Notes: generated by a model from the letters alone, not told the origin. DNA of 64,000 nucleotides from Paenibacillus pinihumi DSM 23905 = JCM 16419 (GCF_000422505.1 NZ_AULX01000018.1:62001-126000), one strand, 5' to 3'. Shown: positions 28,140 to 36,727, numbered from the stretch's first letter. Numbers and translations: made by a program.

Positions 28140-28630
28140 ATCTTTGCAAGCTGATTCTCATATACACGAATCAAAGGAGCTGTCAGTATCTCCAGTTTTT
28201 CATAATCATTAAATATTCCCGCACCAACTGCTTGTCCAATTTTATTCAGGACCAGGGCGTAAGGCATGGCGTTTACCATTAGCTGGGTCGTGATTTTAGC
28301 AGCATCACATATATGAAATGGGATATCAAGGTCATAAATGTCACGCTGCTGCTCCATTTCTTGCAAAGTTCCTTCAAATAAGACACAGTAACGAAAAGCC
28401 GTATACTGCTCAACAAATTCTTGGACCGGTTTCATGTTGCATGCCGAACAGTAAGCACTCATTAGAAAGACAACAGATCCATGTTCGGTTTCTCGAAGCC
28501 ATTCGAAAGATTCAGGCTCAGATTTAATATTCAACGTGAGATGGCGAGGGAAATATGTTCCCAGTTTGTATTCTTCGGAAATTTGTTTTAAGAAACGTCT
28601 ATGTTCTCCAAGCGGACGTTCGGGCTGCAT
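28136..28630 (-). CDS. Thioredoxin-like protein
   Basis: This 164-residue protein has CxxC in SAYCSACNMKPVQEF near residues 59-62, following a beta-strand VVFLMSA, and a later MPYALVLNKIG where thioredoxins carry the cis-proline loop. No membrane segment is obvious. It is the first gene of the operon, with GGAGGAG before the ATG, and is translationally coupled to the ABC transporter. It resembles MauD-like redoxins and is a second candidate oxidoreductase for the peptide. Confidence 0.8.
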   Translation of the reverse strand: MQPERPLGEHRRFLKQISEEYKLGTYFPRHLTLNIKSEPESFEWLRETEHGSVVFLMSAYCSACNMKPVQEFVEQYTAFRYCVLFEGTLQEMEQQRDIYDLDIPFHICDAAKITTQLMVNAMPYALVLNKIGQAVGAGIFNDYEKLEILTAPLIRVYENQLAKI

Positions 28631-29092
28631 GTAAACTCCTCCAGTTTCAACTTAAATAAGAAGGTAGCTTGTCGCCTTGCTTAAATCCGGATAGTGAAAG
28701 ATTGGTATTCTTGAAACTTCTATTCGTTATAAACCCCCTTTGAGACCAGTTAAAGGAATATTTAAATTGTGAGGTCGGAACAGCTTCTATTAAACCGATT
28801 AGGTTTTTTGTGACTAAATTACCATGTGTGACTAATTAATAACATCATTTTACAATAGACTCTTCTTTTATGGAAGTCTTTTTTCTAAATTTGTTTATTT
28901 AAAGGTATAAATACAATTTTTAGGTTAATTAGATAACGGAAACTCATGTCTAAAAATCCCTGATAAGGCTATAAAGTTTATTCATAAGATTAGACTTTGC
29001 AATTGCCTATAGATAATGAACTTCAGAGGGAGAGGTTCAGATTATGACTAAGATTTATGCTGGTCAGCGTTCGATTTTTGAAAAAGCAGCCA
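28631..29092. other. AT-rich intergenic region upstream of the peptide operon
   Basis: This stretch of over 450 bp must contain the - strand promoter of the peptide operon, but I could not pick a convincing -35/-10 pair. At 29059-29080 it holds a copy (GCTGGTCAGCGTTCGATTTT) of the leader motif found before the two secreted-protein genes downstream. No open frame here has both a ribosome binding site and family-like content. Confidence 0.5.
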
Positions 29093-29129
29093 ACAAAAAA
29101 ATGACCCTCGAAAAATCAGGGGGTCATTT
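29093..29129 (-). terminator. Intrinsic terminator of secreted-protein gene 1
   Basis: On the - strand, AAATGACCC/GGGTCATTT arms around a 13-nt loop are followed by a T-run (29095-29100). It lies 82 bp beyond the stop of the gene ending at 29211. Confidence 0.85.
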
Positions 29130-29210
29130 GTGAAATGGATCTGTGCATAATTTTAGTCAACTGGCCGCCAGACTACTGCATCTGATGGCACCCGCTGCGA
29201 CCAGGTTGTA

Positions 29211-29579
29211 TTAAGAGAACGATGCATAATGTGTAATGTAGTTAAGGGAACCGGCATATTGGAATTTGATGATATAAGTGCCAGGAGGAAATACAGTGTC
29301 AAAATTAATTGTATAGTTATGAACTGTAGGATTGGTAAGTATATTCGAACGGCTGCCCTCTACAAACACTTCTGTGCCATTTTCCAACCGGTAAACATCC
29401 GCCAGAATGAGCCCAACAGGGGAGCCTTGGTTGAAATAAGCGGTCCCGGTAACTTTCAAAGTGCCTTGCCCGGTGATCACATACGAGTTGGAAATAGGGT
29501 TCGCGTTAGCCGCAGTAGCAAACATCACAAGCATAATTGCTGACAACATCAAAGCCACTAACTTCTTCATTTTCATCAT
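29211..29579 (-). CDS. Secreted protein of unknown function, paralog 1
   Basis: This 122-residue protein has a clear Sec signal peptide (KMKKLVALMLSAIMLVMF, cleavage near ATAANA). The mature part looks beta-rich (GQGTLKVTGTAYFNQGS, INFDTVFPPGTYIIKFQYAG), suggesting a small beta-sandwich. The frame extends far upstream, but GAAAGG six nt before ATG 29579, and the signal peptide immediately after it, fix the start. It is a paralog of the gene at 29946-30314 (same length, same block order, same promoter architecture). No family name recognised. Confidence 0.85.
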   Translation of the reverse strand: MMKMKKLVALMLSAIMLVMFATAANANPISNSYVITGQGTLKVTGTAYFNQGSPVGLILADVYRLENGTEVFVEGSRSNILTNPTVHNYTINFDTVFPPGTYIIKFQYAGSLNYITHYASFS

Positions 29580-29635
29580 TCTCATCCTTTCAAGGAAACA
29601 GCAGAGTAGTAGAAGGAAAATCAGGGGGCTTGAAT

Positions 29636-29645
29636 GCTGGCCAGC
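29636..29645. repeat. GCTGGCCAGC leader palindrome, copy 1
   Basis: This perfect 10-bp palindrome lies inside a longer conserved block (TGAATGCTGGCCAGCGTTC) in the 5' leader of secreted-protein gene 1, about 35 bp downstream of its -10 box. The same block at the same distance precedes paralog 2, and a GCTGGTCAGC variant lies at 29059-29068. It may be an operator or an RNA element. Confidence 0.65.
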
Positions 29646-29678
29646 GTTCGATTTATCGGTATCAATCCTTCTGTTTCT

Positions 29679-29706
29679 ATTATACTTAATTTGTATATTA
29701 TGTAAA
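29679..29706 (-). promoter_or_regulatory. Sigma-A-like promoter of secreted-protein gene 1
   Basis: On the - strand, TATAAT (29684-29679) is preceded at 16 bp by TTTACA (29706-29701). About 95 bp of leader separates it from ATG 29579. The -10 and downstream leader are shared with paralog 2. Confidence 0.65.
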
Positions 29707-29833
29707 TAGATCGTTTTGCACAGAAAAAAATATTCTAATTCTTGGTTTTTACGCAACTTTACCAGGAGTGCGTTGTTTTTTTCGTTTATCTCCTCGAAAA
29801 GCAAACTGTTATTATGTTAATAATCAATTTCCG

Positions 29834-29866
29834 AATAAAAAATGGCCCCCGAGTCAGAGGCCATTA
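29834..29866 (-). terminator. Intrinsic terminator of secreted-protein gene 2
   Basis: On the - strand, AATGGCC/GGCCATT arms with an 11-nt loop are followed by TTTTTTATT. It lies about 80 bp past the stop of the gene ending at 29946. Confidence 0.85.
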
Positions 29867-29945
29867 TAGTTAGAGATATTAACAACGTTGTTCGAATAGG
29901 AGATTTAGCAGAGGCATTCCATGAAGCTTGAGCTATTGACTTTGA

Positions 29946-30314
29946 TTAGGAAAAAGATGCATTGATCGTAAAGTCAATAAGTTGACCGCCATAGGAATAT
30001 CTGATGATATAGGTTCCTTGCGGAAAATCCGTTCTAAAATTGATTGTGTAGCTAACGAAAGCAGGCGTACTAAAAATATTCGAACGACTGCTTTCAATAA
30101 GGGTTTCGGTTCCATTTTCTACCTTATAGACGTTCGCAAAAATAACTCCGCCTGCTGAAGCAGAACCGAAATACGCATTCCCGGTAACTTTGAGAGTTCC
30201 TTGCCCTGTAATGGTAGTCGTGGTGTTCAACGGGGTTGAAGCGCTTACAACACTAGAGAACATAATAAGCATAAGAGCTGACAGCATCAGAGTCACTAAC
30301 TTCTTCATTTTCAT
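29946..30314 (-). CDS. Secreted protein of unknown function, paralog 2
   Basis: This 122-residue protein has a Sec signal peptide (MKMKKLVTLMLSALMLIMFS, cleavage near VVSAS). The mature domain parallels paralog 1 block by block (ITGQGTLKVTGNAYFGSAS, NGTETLIESSRSNIFSTP, YTINFRTDFPQGTYIIRYSY). ATG 30314 is chosen because AAAGG lies about 9 nt upstream and the signal peptide follows at once. The pair probably arose by tandem duplication that included the promoter. Function is unknown; an extracellular or cell-surface role is inferred. Confidence 0.85.
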   Translation of the reverse strand: MKMKKLVTLMLSALMLIMFSSVVSASTPLNTTTTITGQGTLKVTGNAYFGSASAGGVIFANVYKVENGTETLIESSRSNIFSTPAFVSYTINFRTDFPQGTYIIRYSYGGQLIDFTINASFS

Positions 30315-30366
30315 GATACTCATCCTTTCAAAGGGAGTAGTAGAAGGAGAATCTGGAAGTGTGAAT

Positions 30367-30376
30367 GCTGGCCAGC
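30367..30376. repeat. GCTGGCCAGC leader palindrome, copy 2
   Basis: This is the second copy of the leader palindrome, within GTGAATGCTGGCCAGCGTTC, 36 bp downstream of the -10 box of paralog 2. Flanking GAGTAGTAGAAGGA and CCTTCTGT segments are also shared with copy 1. Confidence 0.65.
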
Positions 30377-30411
30377 GTTCTATTGAGTTATTATGAAACC
30401 TTCTGTCTCTA

Positions 30412-30440
30412 ATTATACTAAAACTACTATTATATGTATA
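30412..30440 (-). promoter_or_regulatory. Sigma-A-like promoter of secreted-protein gene 2
   Basis: On the - strand, TATAAT (30417-30412) is preceded at 17 bp by TATACA (30440-30435). The spacing to the leader palindrome and the start codon matches paralog 1. Confidence 0.65.
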
Positions 30441-30936
30441 TGTTATTTTTTGTCGGACATATCCGCTCATCCATACTTTTTCTGTATCTTCAGTTCTGCA
30501 ATCAGAATAGCTGCAATTAAAATAGCAGTATGATTAATGACTTCATTACATTCGCTAAATTTCTACAAAAAATAGGTTTAACGCCCTGCGTTTCGCGTGA
30601 AATTCATTGATCTTTCCTACCAATTGAGTTACGCTAGTGTTGCTGTTATAAAAAGGGAATACAAGAAATATGCTGATATTACGGGCATTTTGGGGCCATG
30701 AGCGATGCTCGATATTGATGTGAAAATAATGTTGTAAACCATGCGTTCATACAGTTGCCGAAAAAAATGCTACTTCTTGGATACATCGTACGTAACAATG
30801 ATTAGATAACAGAATGAAATGCTTCTGCGGTATCAGCCCGTGTTACAAAAGCAGTCGTTTGGAGAGCTGAGGGACAGCAAGCTTCCTGCGCTGCTCATTA
30901 TTTAATTACAATCCTTTAGTATGGTAGTCGATAGCA
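30441..30936. other. AT-rich intergenic region between divergent units
   Basis: Nearly 500 bp separates the secreted-protein promoter from the vWA/TelA operon. The + strand promoter of that operon should lie here, but no clear -35/-10 pair stood out. No supported gene or repeat was found. Confidence 0.45.
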
Positions 30937-31719
30937 GTGAAAGTCATTGTCATTGTGGATGGGGTGAGTCGGATAAATATCTGGAAATTATTCAAGCTGC
31001 TGCTGCTCATTACCGGGATTGTGCTGCTGAATATAGTGGTTTTGTCCCCCGGATTTATAGGGGTAGAGATTGGCGGGGACAGCGTCTTCCAGACTGCGGC
31101 AGGTGTGACACTACTGGTAATCAGCCTGATCGTCATCTTATATCAGAGCTATGTCGTGATCTACGCGCAGCCTGTAGTCGAGCCTGTCCCGGTCAAGAAT
31201 ATCCAGACACGTGAGGATTACATAGCAGCTCTTCAAAAATACAGTCAAGTTACGGTGCTTGATAAAGATATTGCGCTTGCCCTTGATCAATTGGAGAGGA
31301 TTGAGAAGAAGAAGCTCACGCTTGAGGACGTTCTTGGCCAACGATTTGAAGAGACAGAGCTGAGCTACAGGAAGTTTAAATCGGTCATTTACGAGGTTGA
31401 AAAGCTGTTTTACCTGAATATCAGGGGCATTTTGAACAAACTTGGCGTCTTTGATGTCTCGGAGTTTATCAAGTTTGCCCAACAGCAAAAGACGATGCGC
31501 TTTTCCAGCAGGCTGGTACAGGAGAAAACAGCGCTTTACAATGAATATCTGTCTTATGTGTCCGGCTACCTGAATGCGAACGAAGAGATTTTGCTTAAGC
31601 TAGACAAGTTGCTGCTGGAGATCTCGCTGCTGGGAAGTGCGGATTACAATGATGTGGAAGAAATGCCTTGCATGAAAGAAATCGATTTGCTCATTAAACA
31701 GACTAAATTTTATAAGTAA
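30937..31719 (+). CDS. Membrane protein of unknown function, first gene of vWA/TelA operon
   Basis: Up to 260 residues, with two N-terminal membrane segments (LFKLLLLITGIVLLNIVVL and GVTLLVISLIVILYQSYVV) followed by a mostly helical cytoplasmic part. The start is uncertain: GTG 30937 or GTG 30964 (SRINIWKLF). No ATG fits. The stop abuts the next gene's ribosome binding site. It is probably cotranscribed with the vWA and TelA genes and may anchor or regulate them. No family recognised. Confidence 0.7.
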   Translation: MKVIVIVDGVSRINIWKLFKLLLLITGIVLLNIVVLSPGFIGVEIGGDSVFQTAAGVTLLVISLIVILYQSYVVIYAQPVVEPVPVKNIQTREDYIAALQKYSQVTVLDKDIALALDQLERIEKKKLTLEDVLGQRFEETELSYRKFKSVIYEVEKLFYLNIRGILNKLGVFDVSEFIKFAQQQKTMRFSSRLVQEKTALYNEYLSYVSGYLNANEEILLKLDKLLLEISLLGSADYNDVEEMPCMKEIDLLIKQTKFYK

Positions 31720-31734
31720 TTGGGGGAGATGAGA

Positions 31735-33423
31735 GTGCAAAAGAAACGCAGTCCCTTTGTAGTACTCGGTACAATTGCCGTTGTCGTGTTTGTACTGGTC
31801 TATATAGGGGTCAACTTAACTACTAATGTGGGGAAAACACAGCTGCAGGTAAACACCGAGGATGCGGCCAAGAAGCTGGATAAACTGTATAAAAATATTT
31901 CTGTCAAATTTGAAGAGCCGGTAAAGGGCCAAATCGACCTCGACCCGGTAGATATAGGCGCTTCGCTGCCGGATATTTCTAAGTATCCAATCACGGAAGA
32001 CAATACGACGGACAGCTTCGCCGAAATTTTTTCTTCAATAGAAAAGGGTGGAACCGGAATTGACGGCTGGCTGACAGAAGCCGCGGCAGATTTTAATAAA
32101 GCCAAAATCATGGTCAACGGCAAGCAGGCCTCTGTCAAGCTTCGTAATATCGCCTCCGGCACAGCGGCAGATTACATTCGTTCAGGCAAGTATGTGCCGG
32201 ACGCCTTCACACCGTCCAACGAGCTGTGGGGAGAAATGGTCAAAGATTACGGAGTCAAAACACAACTCATCTCAAGCCGACTTGTCGGCAACGTGCCTGG
32301 TGTCGTCATGAGCAAGAAAAAGCATGATGAGCTGTTGGAGAAATATAAAGAAATTAATGTAAAAACACTGACAGATGCCATTGTAAATAATGAGCTGGCT
32401 ATGGGCTACACCGATCCGTTTGCAAGCTCGGCTGGTTTGAATTTCCTGGTGACAGCACTAAACACCTTCGACAGTTCGGATTTGTTGAGCAAGAAAGCGG
32501 TGGAAGGCTTCGAGAGATTCCAGGCGAACGTGCCATTCATTGCTTCGACTACGATTCAAATGCGGGACGCAGCCAAGTCCGGTATGCTCGATGCTTTTAT
32601 TCTCGAATACCAGACCTTCGTGAACGCCGCGGACTTGAAGGGCGGTTACGTCTTTGTACCGTTCGGCGTCCGGCATGACAGCCCGCTCTATGCGCTGGGC
32701 AATTTGCCGAAAGAGAAGATCGATATTATCAAGAAGTTTGCAGAGTTTGTACAAGGGGAGAAGTACCAGAGTCTGGGCACTCAAAAAGGCTTCAATGGCC
32801 TGAATGATTATAAACCGCAACTGAAGCTGAAGGATAGCAGCATTTTGCCTGCTGCCCAGAAGCTGTGGAAGGAAAAGAAAGACGGAAATAAACCGACTGC
32901 CGCAGTGTTCGTGGCGGATGTGTCCGGAAGCATGGACGGAGAGCGGCTGAACCGGCTCAAGGAATCGCTATTGAAGGGCCAAAAATTCCTCGGACGGGAT
33001 AACAGCATCGGTTTCGTGTCCTATTCCAGCAGCGTCTCGATCAATCTGCCAATCGGCAAATATGATGCAAACCAGCAATCTATGTTCGTCGGAGCGATTA
33101 ACGGTTTGCAGGCCGGTGGCCAGACAGCGACCTTTGATGCGATTATTGTCGCACTGAAGATGCTCCAGGATGAGCTGGCGGCTAATCCGAACACCAAGCC
33201 GGTCATTTTCGTCCTTAGTGACGGTGAGACCAATGAAGGCAATTCGCTCAAGGAAATCAAGGAACTCATCGAGAGCTATAAGGTTCCGATCTACACCATC
33301 GGATACAACGCCAATATCCAGGCGCTTCAAGACATCTCAAGCATTAATGAGGCTGCCAGCATCAACGCGGATACAGACGATGTCGTCTATAAAATCGGCA
33401 ATCTGCTTAACGTTCAAATGTAG
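31735..33423 (+). CDS. Membrane-anchored substrate-binding/von Willebrand A domain protein
   Basis: About 562 residues. The N-terminal anchor (FVVLGTIAVVVFVLVYIGV) is followed by an extracellular domain resembling an ABC-type solute-binding fold (residues about 100-370; MVKDYGVKTQLISSRLVG, ELAMGYTDPFASSAG). A C-terminal vWA domain has an intact MIDAS: DVSGSMDG, Thr in GGQTATFD, and Asp in LSDGETNEG. GTG 31735 is chosen because GGGGGAG lies 7 nt upstream; ATG 31729 is too close. The MIDAS implies metal-dependent ligand or protein binding. It sits between a membrane protein and a TelA protein. Confidence 0.88.
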   Translation: MQKKRSPFVVLGTIAVVVFVLVYIGVNLTTNVGKTQLQVNTEDAAKKLDKLYKNISVKFEEPVKGQIDLDPVDIGASLPDISKYPITEDNTTDSFAEIFSSIEKGGTGIDGWLTEAAADFNKAKIMVNGKQASVKLRNIASGTAADYIRSGKYVPDAFTPSNELWGEMVKDYGVKTQLISSRLVGNVPGVVMSKKKHDELLEKYKEINVKTLTDAIVNNELAMGYTDPFASSAGLNFLVTALNTFDSSDLLSKKAVEGFERFQANVPFIASTTIQMRDAAKSGMLDAFILEYQTFVNAADLKGGYVFVPFGVRHDSPLYALGNLPKEKIDIIKKFAEFVQGEKYQSLGTQKGFNGLNDYKPQLKLKDSSILPAAQKLWKEKKDGNKPTAAVFVADVSGSMDGERLNRLKESLLKGQKFLGRDNSIGFVSYSSSVSINLPIGKYDANQQSMFVGAINGLQAGGQTATFDAIIVALKMLQDELAANPNTKPVIFVLSDGETNEGNSLKEIKELIESYKVPIYTIGYNANIQALQDISSINEAASINADTDDVVYKIGNLLNVQM

Positions 33424-33450
33424 ATAGATAAATTATAAGGAGGGGTTGCA

Positions 33451-34590
33451 ATGTCATTCACTATGGAGGTTGTAAACCAGGAGCAGATCAAGGCGGCAAT
33501 CGAGGAAGAGGTGAAGCCGGAACCGGCGGAGGTCACCCAGCTCAAGGAGCAGGCTCAAAATAATGTGTCCGCTATATTGAATCTGGATTTGGACTCGCTC
33601 GACAAGCGGAGAGAAATGTTGCAATCCATCGAGAACTTCGGTTTAGGCACTATGAGAGTCTCTTCGCAAAAAAATTCCCTGCTGCAAGTTCAGGTCGGGA
33701 AGTTGTCCCAGACCGGGGATGAAGGCGGCCAGGTGGCCAAAGGCCTTACGGAGCTGCAACTGCAGCTCAAGGATTTGGACCCGAGCATTGTCGATTTTGC
33801 CAAGAGCGGGATTCTGGGGAATTTATTCAATCCGCTGCGCCGCTACTTCGCGAAGTATCAGAAGGCGGATATCGTGATTTCGGACATTATTGTTTCTTTG
33901 GATAAGGGCAAGACCGTACTGAAAAATGATAATACGACCCTTGAGCTTGAGCAGCACACCCTCCGTGAATTATCCAAACGGCTGCAAAAGGAAATTCAGC
34001 TCGGCATGCTGATGGATGCAGAAATCGAGTCCCAGATTGAAGCGGCCAGATTGCGTGTTGAAGAGGAAGAGAAAGTCCGCTTTATTACCGAAGAGGTGCT
34101 GTTCCCATTGCGTCAGCGTGTCATGGATATGCAGCAAATGCTGGTGGTCAATCAGCAGGGCATCATGGCGATTGAAGTCGTGATGCGGAATAATAAAGAA
34201 CTGATCCGCGGGGTAGACCGGGCGAGAAATGTAACCATCGCGGCTCTGAGAGTGTCCATAACCGTCGCAAGTGCGCTGTACAATCAGAAGATTGTCTTGA
34301 AGAAAATCGAGATGCTGAATGAAACAACGAACAACCTGATCAGCAGCACTTCCAAAATGCTCAAGGACCAGGGCGCGGCGATTCATAAGCAGGCTCTGAA
34401 TACGAGTATTTCTGTCGATACGCTGAAGCAGGCATTTACAGATGTTATGGCGGCGCTGGACTCGATCAGCAGCTACAAGCAGGAAGCACTGCCGAAAATG
34501 CGTGATACCATTATCCAGTTCAGAGAAATGGCGGATAACGGCGAGCAGCAGATTTTGCGCCTGGAAAGAGGCCAGAAGCTGGGCCTGTAA
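33451..34590 (+). CDS. TelA/YceH family toxic anion resistance protein
   Basis: This 379-residue, mostly helical, coiled-coil protein has the family pattern of NPLRRYFAKYQKADIVISDI, LDKGKTVLKNDNTTLE and ALRVSITVASALYNQ. TelA homologs are linked to tellurite resistance and cell-envelope stress, and in Bacillus one (YceH) accompanies the TerD-like yce genes. AAGGAGGGG precedes the ATG. It is the last gene of the operon, with a strong terminator 18 bp after its stop. Here its partner is a vWA protein rather than TerD proteins. Confidence 0.9.
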   Translation: MSFTMEVVNQEQIKAAIEEEVKPEPAEVTQLKEQAQNNVSAILNLDLDSLDKRREMLQSIENFGLGTMRVSSQKNSLLQVQVGKLSQTGDEGGQVAKGLTELQLQLKDLDPSIVDFAKSGILGNLFNPLRRYFAKYQKADIVISDIIVSLDKGKTVLKNDNTTLELEQHTLRELSKRLQKEIQLGMLMDAEIESQIEAARLRVEEEEKVRFITEEVLFPLRQRVMDMQQMLVVNQQGIMAIEVVMRNNKELIRGVDRARNVTIAALRVSITVASALYNQKIVLKKIEMLNETTNNLISSTSKMLKDQGAAIHKQALNTSISVDTLKQAFTDVMAALDSISSYKQEALPKMRDTIIQFREMADNGEQQILRLERGQKLGL

Positions 34591-34608
34591 TTAATCAAAA
34601 TATTGAAG

Positions 34609-34643
34609 GAGTGCATAGGGGCATTAGACTATGCACTCTTTTT
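34609..34643 (+). terminator. Intrinsic terminator of the vWA/TelA operon
   Basis: GAGTGCATA/TATGCACTC forms a 9-bp stem around a 12-nt loop, followed by TTTTTG. Confidence 0.92.
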
Positions 34644-34656
34644 GTCTAAGCAGCTT

Positions 34657-36012
34657 CTAACGTACAGGAAAACGCAGTGTAAATACAGCTCCGCCTTCCG
34701 GCCGGTTTGCAGCCGTAATTCGTCCGCCGCATCGTTCTACAATGGCATGGGATATCGCCAGCCCAAGTCCTGTCTCCCCGTTTTTTCCTTTTGCAAAACG
34801 CTGGAACAAATGGGGCAGCAGGTTCTCCGGGATCCCCTCCCCGTCATCTGAAACCTCGATTTCGATATTTTTGTTATGAACAGAAGTTCTGATCCAGATC
34901 CGCTCTTTTGCATAGCGGGTTGCATTGCCGGTAATATTAATCAGCGCCTGCAAAACCTTTTCCCGGTCGACATGGATGGATGAAGGCGGTCCGCCGCTGC
35001 CGCTAACGACCTCCATTTTTATTTCTTTGTTCATCAGCAGCGGATTCATGCGCTCGACCGTTTGGGAAATCAGATCCTCCACAGGCACATCCGTCATATG
35101 AAAGATGCCTTCCTCGCTTTCAAGCTTGGCGAGCAAAACCATTTCCGTGACGACTTTTTTCAGGCGCTCACATTCATTGACGATGACGCTTAACCCTTTT
35201 TCAGCCCGCTCCCCCTTGAAGACACCATCTTTAATTCCCTCTGCATAACCTTGAATGGACATCAGCGGCGTTTTCAGCTCATGGGAAGCATTTTGGAAGA
35301 ACTGCTTCTGGGTTCGCTGGTATTTTTCCAGCACATTTGCGAGCTGATAAATGCTCTTCGCCACCTCCCCGACTTCTCCCCCTGATTTGACCATCTGAAC
35401 GTCAGAGAAGCGCTGGGATTCCACTTTCTTCAACTCGGTTCTCAGCTTGGCAAGAGGGTTCACGAGCCGTCTTGTAATCAGCATGCATAACAGGAAGGTC
35501 ATAAGCCCCCCTATGGATAAAATCATCATCATTCGTTTAAACAATTCCATTTGCAGGCTCTGAATTTTACTTACGGGGGTGCTCAAAATAGCAGTGACGG
35601 CGTTCGTGCCCGGCACACTAAAATCATCCGCTCTTACAGCTTCGACAATATAACGTTCACCTGCAGTTTGCCAGTATCTGTCCGTTACTTGCTGCAGTTG
35701 GAACCAATCCATCCAAATTGGCGTTTGTGACCTGGGCTGCGTACTGAAAACGACTTGCTGTGCTGGTGTTGTGATGACAACATTTTGGGTTTGTGAAGCT
35801 TCATGCGCGGGAATCTGCCTCACTCCGGGCAATGCTGCGCTCAATCTTGGTGTGAAGTATTGCGTCAGAAGTTGACCCTGGCTGCGCATTTCCTGTCTTT
35901 GGCTGGTGACAAGCGTATTGAACATCAAGGGATAAATAAGGGCTGCTGTAATACCCAGAATACAAATGAGCAGCAGGCCAAACGACAAGCTCATCCGGTA
36001 AATTAGCTTCAT
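34657..36012 (-). CDS. Sensor histidine kinase
   Basis: This 451-residue membrane kinase has two membrane segments (ILGITAALIYPLM near the N-terminus and ILSIGGLMTFLLCMLITRRL near 170) flanking an extracytoplasmic sensor region. HAMP, HisKA with the phosphoaccepting His in NASHELKTPLMSIQGY, and HATPase (N-box ITGNATRYA, DDGEGIPENLL, GETGLGLAI) follow. It starts 1 bp after the response regulator stop on the same strand. The divergent permease-adaptor operon is a candidate target. Confidence 0.95.
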   Translation of the reverse strand: MKLIYRMSLSFGLLLICILGITAALIYPLMFNTLVTSQRQEMRSQGQLLTQYFTPRLSAALPGVRQIPAHEASQTQNVVITTPAQQVVFSTQPRSQTPIWMDWFQLQQVTDRYWQTAGERYIVEAVRADDFSVPGTNAVTAILSTPVSKIQSLQMELFKRMMMILSIGGLMTFLLCMLITRRLVNPLAKLRTELKKVESQRFSDVQMVKSGGEVGEVAKSIYQLANVLEKYQRTQKQFFQNASHELKTPLMSIQGYAEGIKDGVFKGERAEKGLSVIVNECERLKKVVTEMVLLAKLESEEGIFHMTDVPVEDLISQTVERMNPLLMNKEIKMEVVSGSGGPPSSIHVDREKVLQALINITGNATRYAKERIWIRTSVHNKNIEIEVSDDGEGIPENLLPHLFQRFAKGKNGETGLGLAISHAIVERCGGRITAANRPEGGAVFTLRFPVR

Positions 36013-36013
36013 C

Positions 36014-36727
36014 TTATTCCACCCTGTCTTCCATACGCAGCCGGTAACCGTGCCCCCACACCGTTTCGATCGGCAGTTCGTTTAATTTCCTTCGCAATCG
36101 TTTGACAAGATCGTCTACCGCGCGGTCACTGCCGAAGTAATTGTCCCCCCAGACCAAAGTGAGCAGCTCATCCCGGGCAAAAGCGCGGTTGGGCTCCTCT
36201 ACCAGCGTCTGCAGCAAATTAAATTCCTTCAGGGTCATTTCCACCTCTTCTTCTTTCCAGAACACCCGCCGCTCCTTCAACGAAAGGCGCAGCTCGCTAA
36301 TTCGAATCTCATTGTTCCTGGACGGCGATGCTCCGTGTGGCTCGCTTAACTGCATATAGGAGCTAAACCGGTAAAACAGCCTTTTCACCCGTGCTACCAA
36401 TTCCCTTGGACTGAATGGCTTAGTCAGATAATCGTCACTCCCAAGCTCCAGCCCCAGTATTTTATCGACTTCTTCATCCCGTGCCGAGATCATAATGATG
36501 GGCACCTCAGCTTCCTTGCGGATATGACGGCAAAAATCGAAGCCGCTCATTCCCGGCAGCATAATATCTAAAATCCACATATCGGGCGGATCGCTTTTCC
36601 ACAATTCCCATGCCTCTTCCGCGGAAGAGAGTGAGACCGTACGATAGCCTTCCTTTTGCAAGTAAGCCTCCACGATCTCTCTGATTTGAATATCATCATC
36701 TACAATAGCAATCTGATAGGACCTCAT
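36014..36727 (-). CDS. OmpR-family response regulator
   Basis: This 237-residue regulator has a receiver domain (acidic pair in IVDDDIQ, phosphoacceptor Asp in DMWILDIMLPGMSGF, Lys in DYLTKPFSPREL) and a C-terminal winged helix (SDRAVDDLVKRLRRKLN). A longer frame starts at 36856, but MRSYQIAIVDDD at 36727 has GGGGGAGA upstream and gives the usual family length. It forms an operon with the histidine kinase and is divergent from the ABC permease genes across 183 bp. Confidence 0.95.
   Translation of the reverse strand: MRSYQIAIVDDDIQIREIVEAYLQKEGYRTVSLSSAEEAWELWKSDPPDMWILDIMLPGMSGFDFCRHIRKEAEVPIIMISARDEEVDKILGLELGSDDYLTKPFSPRELVARVKRLFYRFSSYMQLSEPHGASPSRNNEIRISELRLSLKERRVFWKEEEVEMTLKEFNLLQTLVEEPNRAFARDELLTLVWGDNYFGSDRAVDDLVKRLRRKLNELPIETVWGHGYRLRMEDRVE

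Noticed and set aside
24220-28630. Methylamine dehydrogenase locus
   Set aside because: MauE- and MauD-like proteins are present, but no MauB/MauA-like subunits or MauG are, and the peptide is too short and lacks a signal peptide.
24220-28630. Lanthipeptide, sactipeptide, lasso peptide or glycocin cluster
   Set aside because: No LanM/LanBC, radical SAM, lasso cyclase or glycosyltransferase gene lies in the operon, and the peptide has no recognisable leader.
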